Shown here in pieces: positions 36,131-48,214 of a DNA stretch of 64,000 nucleotides. The DNA is from Arenicola marina (lineage: Eukaryota; Annelida; Polychaeta; Arenicolidae). Location of the stretch: positions 14,911,771 through 14,975,770 of the forward strand of contig OZ025258.1 in NCBI GenBank assembly GCA_964019135.1, written 5' to 3'. The first letter of the stretch is position 1, and each line of letters begins with the position of its first letter. Made by a program: the position numbers and the translations under genes. The notes under the pieces were generated by a model. The model had not been told where the DNA came from. It made no database searches and saw only the letters and a list, made by a program, of their open reading frames with translations.

Positions 36131-39100
36131 GGACGCATCTGTATCTTGTGCATCCGTCTCCATGTCGGTGGCAGAAGTAGATCCGTACCGCTGAATATTT
36201 CTCCGGCTATTCTGATTCCGGTCTTGGCCGTTGGGAGGCGCATTCCCCCGCCTCCCCCCACCGGGGACCCCCCCTTCATCCTCGTCCTTACCCTTCCTCC
36301 GCCTGACCCTGTTCACGGACACGACCCCCATGTCCAGCCCCCAGGCGATGGCCACGAAGCAGGCGGCGCCCACCACCAGTAAGCCCGCCAGGAAGAAGAA
36401 GTAATAATCCAAGTGGCACGTGCACAGCCTGCTCGGGTCGTCGGGCGTGCCACAGGGCACGTAGCGGCAGTTGATGTCGCCGTGGTCCCAGTTGAAGAAC
36501 CAGACGCCGCGAAAGAAGAAGATGATGAGGCTACCGAGGACGGCGCCAAGGCCTTGGGTGAACCAGAACAGTCCCATGATGATACCCTGCATGGAGCGAG
36601 GGGCCTGGATGTACGCCAGCTCCAGACCTGAAACCAGATTGATTGTTTACTTGATTGATTTAATAAATAATATGATATTTTAACATGTGCCTCGATATAG
36701 GCCAACTCCAGACCTGCAACCAGATAGATTGATTAATTGTTGGATTGATTAATTTCATGCAAAGGACGTTTTAACGAGTTAAGGTACGTCATATCGAGAT
36801 AATGGGAACGTTCATCAATAGGAGAAGCCAAGCCCCCAGTGGCCCATTTCACGTACGACATAGCATAGCCGGTTACGGGGCTTAGTCGGCTAACATCGCC
36901 CATCATTTACATGGTAACTTTTATCGACTACGCCCCGTAGACAGCTAAACTACGTTCTTGAAATCCGCCACATGATTAACCATTTAGGCTTTGCTAAGAA
37001 AGACATGGATATCTTTATCTTGCACAAGCATAGATATATGGCCAGGCGCCAGTCGCTTAGGCCGGCATAGGAGTGCATATTCGACAAAAGTCCAACGCGC
37101 TACAAACTAGTCCACGGGGTGACAATACACAACGATTCGGAACCTGGATGACTGAACCAGAAACTCATAAGTTTCCAGCAGCGCTGGACTGTAAGTTACT
37201 AAAATGCCTAATTTAGCAAAGCGGCTACTTCGTGGATATAGGGCCTGACGGAAAAAATGCCTAATTCAATTCAACTAAGGTTTAAAAGATATTTCATTCA
37301 ATGTCTAAATCAAGCAATGCTTATTTCAAAAAAACAATGTTTAAGTCGGATGCAGATATGCAAAAAAAAAAAAAAAATGCTTCCAAATTCTTTGAACAAT
37401 GAACAACCTAGTGCATTGCATGAGAAATGGTAATATTATGCAACTGAAAGGACAAACTACTAGTGGCCGTTCGAATGGAACAAGTGAATAGAACAAAGCA
37501 ATGTCAACATATGGGAGCTCCGTTATATTATTTCAATGTCGCAACAGTAAACAAAGTAGACCAATCTCAGGCGCTGTTTAAATATACCTGCAACACTGGC
37601 AAATGCCTCGCTGATGCCGATTAAAGCATACTGAGGAATCTGATAGAGGATTGTCATATCTGAGGCTCGGTAGAAGGTGGTACCTGCAAGTAAAAAAACC
37701 CATAATAATCATATCTTGTAACTATGTAACTTCCATAAAAGTATGTAAATTCATTTAGATGAACATGCAATTGGTGAACAGGTTAACGTGGGCTTTTTGT
37801 ACAAACGACTATATAAATATATATAATTGAGTACATATAGGGCAAATAAAATAATATCATAAGGGTTTCCATGGTAACCATGGGGTGAGCACGCCAGCAA
37901 CTGAGGAAAGAGAGAGGGGAGGGGATGGTGGGAGGGGGGGGGGTAGCGAGGCGATCTGGATCCACTCACCGATGAGCTGCCAATGGGTGGCCTCCGTGCC
38001 GTTCGGCCAGTACCGCTCCAACCGGTAGTGCTCGACGGTTCCGGCCGCCAAGACGGCCAGGACGGCGAATACCATGCCGATGACGATCCGGGCCCGGACG
38101 GAGGGCATGATCCGGCGGGCGTCCAGGAACGGGTATACGACCAGATCCAGAAGCGGGATCAGCAGGATCAGAAACATGACGTCGAATAGGGACAGCCACG
38201 CTGCAGGAATCTGGATCAGAACAGACGATGGTTGGTTCCCTGTCTGGGACAGCTTTGTGCACACACGGGCTAAAACTGGGCCAAAATACCTCGTGGGAGA
38301 GAGGGGCCGGCGCGATAGCTCAGTGGGTTAGAGCGCTCGCATTGAGTGCTCTGGTCCCCTGAGAGCCTAATGGCACGGGAATCGGTGGTTCGCGCGCCGC
38401 TGTGGCCATCTCTGTGTGGTCGCAGGATAAAGATCCCATGTCCTTCTTCGCAAAGAGTAGGGGATTACCCCCGGGGACATGACTCCATTATCCCTTCCGC
38501 TGTGGGGGTAGTGTATTGTAGGTTACACTAAAAGCATTACATTTCTTACACGTGTTAACACCGTCACTTTCTGATCATGCGTCTAGTAAAATTTGCAAGT
38601 AATATCAGCTTTAATATTACTTACTTTAAACTGACGCGCCTCAGCGGCCGATCGGGTCCCGTTACCGCTGAAGTCTAATCTCATGTGAAGGCCTTGCACC
38701 ACGAAAGTGGTCTCCATCTGATAATAAACAATCGTTCGCTGATATATCAACAAGAAGACCTGATACGAAGGTGACATACGGTGTGCTTACTAGCAAATGC
38801 AAACGCTACTGTTACATGTTGTTCCTGCATTATTAAGGCGTAGGTCAGAAAATGCATGATTTACCACTTATACCATTACAATAACATTGTATCTAACCTT
38901 ATATGCATCATATATATATCACCAAAATAATTCATATTTCACATAGTTGTGATCACGCTGAAAAGCTGATTGTGGCAACCTTCCAAATTTGGAGTGGGCT
39001 GTCGCAGAAACCATGGAAATGCCCAAGTTACAACCAAATAAGATGCAGAATCTATCCGGATACGTTTAAAAGAACGGATGGAAACAAAGCAAAGGAAGAA

Positions 39101-41496
39101 ACGTTTCTGGCATACCTGGAAGTACACAATCCAGTATGGCGTGATCGCTATGAAGACACAGAATATCTTCCCCAGGGTCTTTATGTCTTCCACAATGTTG
39201 TCATGGTAACTACCCCCATAGCGGACTTTGGCGGTGTCCAGACAACTCGGGGAAGATTCCGCCGAGGTTTCTATGGCGCTAGAGAACCAATTACGAAAAA
39301 AATAATAGTTAGTGGAATATGCTCATATTATGAACAGTCGGTACCATTCGTTAGCTGGTCCAGAACTGCCACGGGTGAAATAGGCAACTACCTGGTATCA
39401 GTAGCATAACATTGCGATCAACCTGATATTCATTACATTACTCTAGTGTACAGTCTATCTCAGACCTATTTATTACACATCATTGGTATTAAACAGGTTG
39501 TAGCGCAATCCATCCCATATCTAAACATTCCTAGAAAAGGATTCCAAACATTATTATCGGTAATATATCCTGCATACCTGATGACCACATGTTCTTGCTC
39601 TCGACGATCTCTGTTGCAACAACCTCGCCGACAAGCTTGCGCAACAATTTTTATGATATTTGTCAAGATGCTTCCACCAGCTGGCTTCAATACGTACACA
39701 CAACCTCCTGAAATTTGTGAATAAACAGCTATAAGTATTTTACCAACATCTATATCTTATAATGACTATATCTTTCACATAATTTTCCAGCTTGTTTTCC
39801 ACTAACAGCATGAACAGACTGGTCTATCTTTGTATTTAATACAGCAATATTTATTCAAAGATATTTACCAAGTAGTTGCCTTCCATTATATTACATTGTC
39901 TTTGAAAATATATACTACAGGTAGCTAAAATGGTACAGAACATCCATCATTCCTTTTAAAATTAAACAATTACTATATTTGGCATCTGCAATATGGGTAT
40001 ATCAACCGCATTGTTCATGATTAATTTCACTGCACCATGGTTTACTTAACTACCGGTAACTATTATAACAAAAGCATTTGTGCAAGATTACTGCTGCTAC
40101 CCGGCAAAAGCAGGAGAGTATCAAAGTTAAGGTGAAGCACTTAATCTACATACCAGTAATGTCAAGTAATGCCCAAAGCAGTGGAGCAAACACTTACCAC
40201 AAATAAAGATGATGGTGGCTATCACAAGACAAATGTTTGGTGCCACATATCCCCAGAAGAAGCTTATTTCTTGTTGCACATAGGCCAGTCCCCCAAGGGA
40301 AATCAATGCACCAATATTGATACACCAATAGAACCAGTTGAAGAACATGCGTGTCGCTGCTGGACCGTCATCTTTAATCTGTAGTAAGGAAAAATACATA
40401 TCTGGAAATATTGAAATAGTAAAGTTCCAATATATAATAACATGAGATTCATAGCAGAGAATAAGAATTCTATCTGTATAGCAATGCATAGGAGAGGTTG
40501 GCAACTTCTTAACCAAAATAGAATACTACAATAAGCCTTGGCTCAAAAAAATTGGCGAAACCAGGTGAGAAGACTGTCATAGTATATTAGCTTCTTTAGC
40601 CTTTCCTTGTTACAAATATCACATCAGCAAGGGAAATGTCTAAATTACAATAAAATAACTGTACAATGAAATAAGTATTTATATTATTATAATTATGGCT
40701 AAAATCGTAAAATATAAATTTACATGATATAAAAAACTAATAGAATACTATATATTTTTAAATAAGTAACATTTATATTAAATGCTATATCTCTATTTAT
40801 ACATACCTGATCTGCTCCAAATGGGGAAATATTTGCTTTCACAGCACCATTGCCAATGCCAATAACAGCTAAAGCTAGGTATACAGCCCAAGAGCAGCTT
40901 TCAGAACTTGGTTGAATAACTGTATACCAATTGACATCCTTATCAATAGATGCTGAATTCATTGTCACATAATTTGTCCAATTTGATGACTTATTCACCG
41001 CTTTCTGAGAGCACCACTGTGGTGGGTCATCAGGATAAGTCTGTGTTACATCTGGATAAGGCGTCAGTAAGGGAAATATTATATATCCGGCAACATATAT
41101 CACAAAAAAAGCAACAATAGTCTTGAATTTTCCAAACCAGGCATCAGCGATCCAGCCTCCCAAGATTGAGGTCATGTACGACAGTCCAGTGAAGACAAAC
41201 AAGGCATTAGTCGCATTGTAAAATGTCCAGTTAAAGGGAGCCTCATTCAGAAACATCACTAAATTTCCCACAATGCCATAAAATGCGATTCTTTCAAATG
41301 TCTCAGCAAGTAACACGCATCCACAGGCAACTTTTCTCCTCCATGAAGAACCGGCAGCAGATGGGATGGGCGCCCGCAATCGTGCACGACCCCCTGTCCT
41401 CGACCCTGCCACTGAATTCGGCCTGGACGGCCCCGAATCCCTACCAGCAGGGCTGGCAGGCGCAGGCCTGAGCAAGGGTTGTCTCTCGTCATCCAT
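36119..41496 (-). CDS. SLC15A4: Proton-coupled peptide/histidine transporter, SLC15A4 (PHT1)-like
   Basis: Eight exons (41496-40807, 40378-40198, 39707-39578, 39278-39116, 38717-38625, 38210-37970, 37683-37588, 36627-36119) join in frame with GT-AG ends to give 700 residues. The POT/PTR family imports di/tripeptides (and histidine for PHT types) with protons. The N-terminal E4-RQP-L8L9 fits the acidic dileucine signal that sends SLC15A4 to endolysosomes. ExxER (ETFER, residues 65-69), GGWIADAWFGKF (signature 1) and FNWFYWCINIGALISLGG (signature 2) are intact. So are ITPYWIVYFQMETTFVVQGL and the final TM block. A long luminal loop with N-glycosylation sites after TM4 and a long Arg/Gly/Asn-rich tail make it larger than the human protein (577 aa). 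It points away from GLT1D1. Confidence 0.93.
36688..36735 (-). repeat. Duplicated start of SLC15A4 exon 8 inside intron 7
   Basis: GCCAACTCCAGACCTG and flanking bases copy 36616-36650, which hold the real acceptor and the codons GLELAYI of exon 8. The copy reads GLELAYIEA, then leaves the homology. It keeps an AG acceptor, so it could act as a decoy splice site. Confidence 0.6.
36965..37075 (-). mobile_element. Degenerate fragment of SINE family A
   Basis: GATTAACCATTTAGGCTTTG, GACATGGATATCTTTATCTT and CAAGCATAG follow the order of the family-A tail. It lies in SLC15A4 intron 7. Confidence 0.4.
38306..38510 (+). mobile_element. tRNA-derived SINE, family A (near full length)
   Basis: GGCGCGATAGCTCAGTGGGT (A box) and GGTGGTTCGCGCGCC (B-box region) are followed by CGCAGGATAAAGATCCCATG and GGGGATTACCCCCGGGGACA. 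It inserted in SLC15A4 intron 5, antisense to the gene. It is the best-preserved member of the family in this window together with 10258-10455. Confidence 0.85.
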
Positions 41497-41710
41497 ATTT
41501 CCCTTTCTTCTACGCGATCGTACCCGATTGAGAAGTTCCTTTATATCTGGGCACCTACACTACCAGAAGGTCCATCTCTTTGCCTATAAAAATTGCACAT
41601 ATAATTGCTGTTACGCTAAAAACAATGACATTAAAAGTTGTTGTCATATCTGTAACTGCCACTGCCTGGTCACATGCAATTTTGTAAACACCACTGCGTG
41701 GGCTTAAACT

Positions 41711-41752
41711 GTCACATGATCGCCTCTGTACTTGTGACGTCACTTCCGGTCC
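41711..41752. promoter_or_regulatory. Probable SLC15A4 proximal promoter: CRE and ETS/GABP motifs
   Basis: TGACGTCA (a perfect CRE) at 41735-41742 runs into CACTTCCGGT at 41741-41750, whose reverse complement ACCGGAAGTG is an ideal GABP/ETS site. GTCACATGAT lies just upstream and resembles, but does not match, the GTCACGTGAC CLEAR element of lysosomal genes. The block is about 220-255 bp upstream of the start codon. The regulatory role is inferred. Confidence 0.5.
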
Positions 41753-42438
41753 ACATGGCCTTGTTGACATAAAAAGCATAGCATCCGGTTTGACAAAGTG
41801 AAGGCTGAAGTCGAGAGGTTGGCTGCTTGATCTGTAACTTATGGGCGTCATAGTAATCTGGTAATAACTTTTCTCCATATCATAATATGAATAGGCATTG
41901 CCTATGTTGCGAGTTCACCCAAATTAAAAAATAATAAAGGCCTAGCTCTTAAAGCTGCTGTATCAACTGCAGCAGCCAGCTGTCCTAATCTTATAGCCTA
42001 GGTTTCTAGACAACTAGACCCAAAATCAACACGGGTATAGTTGGTTTGAGGTTGAGTTAGCTTGGGGTAGAGTTGGCTTGGGGTTGAGTAGGTGATGGGT
42101 CGGGCGTGTCGTGGGTCAAGTTGACTAGATGCTGTCTTATATCTGCTGTATTAGCTGAAGTAGTTTATATTCTTAAAGATGCCTGTACTGAAATATTTTA
42201 TTTAAGTTATAGAAATGATGTTTTTATCTATTTCTTTTAATTAAAAATAAGATGGATGGCTTAGTTGTTTAACGGTAATATATGCAGAGAAATACAAAAA
42301 TAAGCAGTTGCTTGAGTCTATAATTAATCATATTAGATCTATTTTATGATAATTAATATCTTATCCATTTTTAATTTTCTGACCCTTTTTTCCTTTTGCT
42401 AAAATTATATATAGGTTGATGAGACATTTTGAAACCAA
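41753..42438. other. SLC15A4 upstream flank
   Basis: It contains a short GGTTGAGT/TTGGGGT-type repeat at about 42045-42095. Nothing else is supported. Confidence 0.5.
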
Positions 42439-43011
42439 GTTTAAAGGGATTACTTCCAGTTGGACGACTTCCACTTGGACGACACCCCATTTTGGTACTT
42501 CCAGTTGGACGACTTCCAGTTAGACGACATTATATATAAATAGGTTAGGTATCGTGATATAAGGAATTCATATCGATGCATCATGGTTAGTGTGACTATT
42601 TGAGAATTTTGCAGATAAAATTAGGACAGTTTAAAGAAAGGTACAAGCATGTTTTCGGCGTGTCGTCTACGATTTAGCTTCACTGTGTTGTGGCCGACCG
42701 CCATTGCGTTGGCGTCGTGTTACATCATATATTATATATAAATGCGTTTTGGTATCACAATATACTCAATTCATATAGATGCATCATGATTAGTATGACT
42801 ATTTGAGAGGTTTGCAGATAAAATTGGGACAGTTTGAAGAATAGTAAAACCATTTTTTCGGCGTGTCGTCTAAGATTTAGCGTCACTCTGTTGTTGCCGA
42901 CCGTCATTGCATTGGCGTCGTGTTATTCTTACAAAGAGGTGTGAACGACACCTGCTCCTTTGATGTTCAAGATGGAATATTGGCGGCCTTTCCGCTTTCA
43001 CACCTCTTGAA

Positions 43012-43401
43012 TTATACACTTGGGACCTTCAGCTTGTAAGTTAATAATGTTTGATGTGGCTTGTGATTAACATACATGAGCGGTGTAACTAAATCTTCTG
43101 CTGCTAGCTGACAGAGGTCAGACTTTGCGGCTGTGGACGCCAATATTTCTTCATCTGGAATATGGCTATGATCCTTCGCGGAAAGCACATTCACACTACT
43201 GCCTTCGCCAGTAGTTAGCAGTCGACCAGGGCATCCACGAAGAACACACCGCAAATGCTGCTTGTTTCCATGAACACGATCTTTCTCGTGGCGATAATCT
43301 TTGTACAGCAAATTCACCCCGCGATGCTTCTTCACAATGGTTGCAGTTGCGTCCTCCATAGTAAACATATGGCGACAGAATGATTTCCATCTGATAAACA
43401 A
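43012..43401 (-). CDS. FLYWCH zinc-finger-type protein, transposon-borne
   Basis: 129 residues. In order: a possible start MFIRWKSF, LLYKDYRHEKDRVHGNK, LRCVLRGCPGRLLTTGEG, then DHSHIP. These supply the Cys, Cys, His, His of a FLYWCH finger, with Leu replacing the usual Trp before the first Cys. FLYWCH domains bind DNA and accompany MULE transposases. It lies between the long inverted ends of the element at 42447-45626 and overlaps the inner edge of the left arm. It is probably all that remains of the transposase gene. Host use is possible but unsupported. Confidence 0.6.
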   Translation of the reverse strand: MFIRWKSFCRHMFTMEDATATIVKKHRGVNLLYKDYRHEKDRVHGNKQHLRCVLRGCPGRLLTTGEGSSVNVLSAKDHSHIPDEEILASTAAKSDLCQLAAEDLVTPLMYVNHKPHQTLLTYKLKVPSV

Positions 43402-44148
43402 CCCCTAATATACTCTTTTAGGATGCCGATGTGCTCAAGATGCTGTGCTCAAGATTATGTATTCAGTAAGATACATCGATCCGCACAGGCATATCACAAG
43501 CCAGGTCAACTGTTGACAATTGCAATCACAGGGTTTTTTATAAAGCGATGACATGGACATACGCAAATGATGTTGACAGTTGAGTGCAATTAGGAAAATA
43601 CACTTCAAAGCTGGAGGTGTGAATTAGATAGATTTGTTTGTGCCACATACGTTTTCACAATTGAAATATATGTTTATCAATGGTCTTTGTCAAATAAAAA
43701 GTGCAATAAGAACTCAATTGTATTCCGTTATGTTAATCACAAGCCACATCAAACATTATTAACTTACAAACTGGAGGTCTCAAGTGTTTAATTCAAGAGG
43801 TGTGAAAGCGGAAAGGCCGCCAATATTCCATCTTGAACATCAAAGGAGCAGGTGTCGTTCACACCTCTTTGTAAGAATAACACGACACCAACGCAATTGC
43901 GGCCGCATCAACAGAGTGACGCTAAATCTTAGACGACACGCCGAAAAAATTGTACTATTCTTCAAACTGTCCCAATTTTATCTGCAAACTTCTCAGATAG
44001 TCATACTAATCATGTTGCATCTATATGAATTGATTAAATTGTGATACCAAAACGCATTTATATATAATATATGATGTAACACGACGCCAACGCAATGGCG
44101 GCCGCAACAACAGAGTGACGCTAAATCGTAGACGACACGCCGAAAAAT

Positions 44149-45414
44149 GGGTTGGCCCTTATAGCGAAAAGACGGCATTTTCGCGAAAAGACGGCATTTT
44201 CGCGAAAAGACAGCATTTTCGCGAAAAGACGGCATTTTCGCCAAAAGACAGGAGAATGAGAGGTTATTTCTTAGATAAATAACAAACAGCTACAAATACT
44301 TTGTGCCTTGTACCACAAGATTTTCTTTTCGTTACAAAGTGCTCAGATAAGCTAGATTTTCATAGATAGGGTGCTTGCTTGTTAGTGAGGTGTAGGTTGC
44401 ATGGTTGCACTATGATATGGTTGCACCTGAATAACTTCGTACGTTGTGCAAAGAAAAGACCTAAGATTTCATTGATTCAGCAGCATTCATTTATTGCTTA
44501 AAGAAATAAGGCCTATATACATATCCAAACATATAAAACATTGAGCAATTGAAGCTGGATGCAGCTGTGGCCTGTCCGTTGTTTTCGCGCAAACACAGCT
44601 ATCACACGACCGAAGTTGTCCTTGCAGCTCGTTTCCTTTTGCGCTGGTTTGGTTTTCTGCCTCCGTTTGGTGCAGTGACCAATAATTTGCCATCAGTGGA
44701 GCAAACGCTCTGGGAGTTTCAACGCTTTCATAAAGCGTGCCATGTGGCGGTCCCGCTGTTCCTTGGTGCGAGATGCCCACACCTCCATGGGGACAGCAAA
44801 TCGCTGAAACTGCTCACACAGGTCGAAGTCGCCAAGACCAACAAGACTCTGTTCGAGCTGTTGGTACTGTATGTCCACAACACGTTGTAGAAGGTCGATG
44901 AGCTCTAGAAGAGGTCTTGGCTCTTTTCGCGGACGACTATCTCTGTGCGAAATGACATGCTTAACCAATAAAAGGCCAGATACCAAAGTGATATCATCAA
45001 TAAAAACTGGCTTCGGTTAACATCAATTGTGAGAAGCCATGCCATGCCCAACAAGGATATACCTGGCCATTCCAAATAACAGCTTCTTTCATGCAGATTA
45101 CAGAAGCAGTGAGCCATGGGCAAGGTGTTAACCGAAGGCTGGGGATTGGTATGCTAAATTGGCTCAGTCACGGTTGCGCTATGATACACTTGTGAAAATA
45201 CGCTAACAGAAGCCGTTGGCTCATGCACACAGTTAAGTTGATATACGATTGACTAATTGGATGTTTGTTCTTCCTAATTATCATTAAGTATTATAAAGTA
45301 TAGCACAGCAAAAAATTAAGCTGAACCAGCGTCTGTGGCTTTCGCAAAAATGTCTTTTCGCGAACGACTGTCTTTTCGCGAAAAGACGTGTCTTTTCGCT
45401 ATAAGGGCCAACCG
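44149..45414. mobile_element. Nested Mutator-like element, 9-bp TSD, copy 1
   Basis: The 9-bp duplication CCGAAAAAT at 44140-44148 and 45415-45423 exactly flanks 1,266 bp. The ends are GGGTTGGCCCTTATAGCG at the left and CGCTATAAGGGCCAACCG at the right. Subterminal tandem words GCGAAAAGACGGCATTTTC follow. The middle (about 44471-44925), absent from copy 2, holds overlapping minus-strand frames (LLELIDLLQRVVDIQYQQL; NGGRKPNQRKRKRAARTT) that may be the tail of a transposase in two frames. It is inserted in the right arm of the element at 42447-45626. Confidence 0.85.
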
Positions 45415-45851
45415 CCGAAAAATTGCTTGTACTATTCTTCAAACTGTCCCAATTTTATCTGCAAACCTCTCAAATAGTCTTACTAATCATAATGCATCTA
45501 TATGAATTGCTTATTTTGCGATACCTAACGTATTTATATATATTGTCGTCTAACTGGAAGTCGTCCAACTGGAAGTACCAAAATGGGGTGTCATGCAAGT
45601 GGAAGTCGTCCAACTGAAAGCACGCCGTTTAAAGCTGGTAATAGATTTATAGCAATCTATACCTATCTATGTACCAGGGATATGTTCATAACAAAGCTAC
45701 ACCCTTTCACAGAAAGTGCCCCAATATGGCCAAAAAAAACATGTCCATAAATATTTCTATTTATATTAGAAGGACTTTAGTAGATCTATATCATTTCTAT
45801 TAAAACTATTTTCGGAGGTAACTCCTTCATGAAAAACATATTTTCATTGCC

Positions 45852-46151
45852 TGTTGTGACCTATCCATGAGAACAGATACTGAACAATTGCTAAATACAC
45901 CATGAGTAAGCTTCTTGAACACTCACACCATGTCAGAAGTATGTTTTATCCTCATCCTTCTTCTTCTACCATTCTAGCAATCTATAACATGTTTTATAGC
46001 ATGCTTTATGCGGTTGTGACCTGTCCATGAGAACATATACTGAACCGTTGCTAAATACACCACAAGTAAGTTTCTTGAACACTCACCACATGTCAGAAGT
46101 ACAATGTATGTTTTATCATCATCCGTCTTCTTCTATCATCCTAGATCTATA
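45852..46151. repeat. Two-copy tandem duplication, about 160-bp period
   Basis: GTTGTGACCTATCCATGAGA, GCTAAATACACCATGAGTAA and CTTCTTCTACCATTCTAG occur first at 45852-45984 and again with changes at about 46014-46151. Confidence 0.8.
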
Positions 46152-46168
46152 CAATTTGCTACCAATGT

Positions 46169-46449
46169 CTGGGCTCGCGCTAGGATATTTTTTTCATTAG
46201 CCAATTTGGCTAATTCCGTGGAAAAACATTAGCCAAAATTAGCCAAAATATATTAGTTATAAATTGGTTATAAATCTCATAATTGGAGATGAATGTAGTA
46301 GATCTACCATGTAATGTGAACATGAATAAAAATTTGCTTGTAGTTGAAATTTTATATTCGCCATTTTGGCGAGTGTCCAGGAAGTTCTTATCGCCAAATC
46401 CCAAATTTTCTCGCCAAATGGCTATTGGCGAATGCTAACGCGAGCCCAG
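46169..46449. mobile_element. MITE, 281 bp, 5-bp TSD
   Basis: Ends CTGGGCTCGCG and CGCGAGCCCAG are inverted repeats (extending, with one mismatch, to about 15 bp). AATGT flanks both sides (46164-46168 and 46450-46454). Internal GCCATTTTGGCGA and TCGCCAAATGGC words allow further pairing. No coding capacity. Confidence 0.75.
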
Positions 46450-46524
46450 AATGTGATACTGGTATCTCTCACAAAAAATGTTTTTAGAAAGTAAAGATAA
46501 AAAAAGATAAGTAAACTGGGCATA

Positions 46525-46625
46525 TGTTACAAAATTTCCAGTGTATAAGTCACACCCACCGATTTTGAGAAATTATTAGACTTGAGCCATAGATAAGTCG
46601 CACCAGTGTATAAGTAAAATGAAGT
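46525..46625. mobile_element. Possible MITE remnant with TATAAGTCGCACC words
   Basis: AGTGTATAAGTCACACCCACC and, inverted in spacing, GATAAGTCGCACCAGTGTAT resemble a word set common in hAT-type MITEs. Ends and duplications are not clear. Confidence 0.3.
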
Positions 46626-46811
46626 AAACTGACCATATGTTAGTTGCCTATTTACCGGTAGACACTTTTACATGCTAAAACCTGTTTATTATGTATACTT
46701 GGTATCTCTATTTGAAAGTAATACTGCTTGAGTAGGAGTAGTCCAGACAGTTTTCTGATCCTCAAAATGGTACACATTTGTGTTGCTTATCAATATGAGC
46801 TACTAAAACCG

Positions 46812-46995
46812 TTGTTTCAGTAATTGTTGCCTCTTTTATTAAACTTTTAATTCAATAATTGTTGCTTTTTTCTATTAAACTTTGAATCCAATAATTGTTG
46901 CCTTTTTTATTAAACTTTTAATTCAATAATTGTTGCCTTTTTTATTAAACTTTTTATTGAATAATTGTTGCCTTTTTGATTAATATTTTAATTAT
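46812..46995. repeat. Tandem repeat, about 36-bp unit, about 5 copies
   Basis: AATAATTGTTGCCTTTTTTA and TTAAACTTTTAATTC repeat with single changes. Confidence 0.9.
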
Positions 46996-47424
46996 TTGTC
47001 AGCAAGGGGATGTTGACAATACAAAGTACAACCATTTTTGTGTGAACATACTCAAAGCTTGACATTTTAAGAGGGGCTGTTTAGTTTCGGGAAAAGGGAT
47101 TTCATTCAGTATTTGTTAAACTGTTGATATTCTAGCTATTTTTGTCATAAAATAGCCAGTGATATGTTTAATTTTCATGCCCAAATAGACTGGATATGAA
47201 AATATTTGTATGTCCTATATTGTTTTGTGATGGTAATCTAGATCTATCTTTGTCTGGCAGGGAAACCAGTTTTTGACATTTGACATTGAAAATTATATAT
47301 AGATCTAATTAATTTAAATAAGTTATATAGATTAAAATCATTTGAAAATTAACAAAAATAGCACTGAAAAACAGCTATTTTTTCAAATCATAGATGAGTG
47401 ATATGGTTGTGAATAAATCTGAAT

Positions 47425-47945
47425 TATCCTGGGGTGTCAAAAGTAGGCAAACTGTGTCAAAAATAGAAAATAGTAAGTCATGTGAACAATATATAATAAA
47501 ATATTCTTAAAATATTTACAGTTTTGGTTTAAACTCCTGTTTAATTTTTCTCAATTAAACTCTTCAAATTATATATTTCAGGGGTGGAGGCATTTGAAAT
47601 ATAGGTTTGGAATCTAGAAACCAGAATTAAATTGTTATATTTAAAAAGGCAAAAACTACAGCTGAAATTTTGATGTCCTAGAGATATGTGTCAGAATTAG
47701 CCAAAAGGTGTCAAATGTTAGGAAATTGTATAGATCTATGAACAATATATCTACCGGTAATAAAATATTTACAGTTTTTGTTTAAAATCCTATTTAATTT
47801 GTCTCAAATAAACTCTTCAAATTAGAGCTATATATATTTCATGGGTGGAGGCATCTAAAATATAGGTTTGGAATCATAATAGAGACCAGAATTAAATTGT
47901 TATATTTAAAAAGGCAAAAACTGCAGCTGAAATTTGATGTCATAT
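47425..47945. repeat. Two-copy tandem duplication, about 265-bp period
   Basis: TTTAAACTCCTGTTTAATTT, GGGTGGAGGCATTTGAAAT and AGGCAAAAACTACAGCTGAA occur in copy 1 (about 47430-47675). They return in order in copy 2 (about 47700-47942), with small indels. Confidence 0.85.
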
Positions 47946-48214
47946 GGAAAATGTTGTGTTTGCCCTACCTACTTTTTAGTTTTACAGTGACAGACAGTGG
48001 TTTAAAGCCAAAGGCCCCAATTGGCCCAAAATAACTCTGTCTAAACATGATTCCAAATCATCAAAGTAAAACCTGCATTCCAAATAGCAATAGATCTAGG
48101 CCTACTTCTGTCAGGGTCACTGACACTGGTGTTGACCACAGCTATGCTTGTTCTTTCAACCAGTCCAGATTGATTTCATTCCTGTCTCCCTGACCATATC
48201 CATATGATATCTAT

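Larger units (their letters stand above)
42447..45626. mobile_element. Mutator-like DNA transposon with long (about 626 bp) inverted ends, carrying a nested element
   Basis: An 8-bp duplication GTTTAAAG flanks the element (42439-42446 and 45627-45634). The tips GGATTACTTCCAGTTGGACG and the reverse complement of the right end pair. Inverted arms continue to about 43072 on the left and about 43730 on the right. Each arm holds two copies of a block of about 200 bp (GCATCATG..TTGCAGATAAAATT..CGGCGTGTCGTCTA..GGCGTCGTGTTA). Between the arms a minus-strand frame (43401-43012) encodes a FLYWCH-type zinc-binding domain: LLYKDYRHEKD, LRCVLRGCPGRLLT and DHSHIPDEE. This domain is common in animal Mutator-like elements. 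No full transposase is present. A different element is inserted at 44149-45414. Confidence 0.8.

Noticed and set aside
36313-36705. 130-codon minus frame starting MAYIEAHVK as an SLC15A4 isoform end
   Set aside because: It reads through the true acceptor of exon 8 in the wrong frame and loses the membrane segments. Only the duplicated acceptor is noted.
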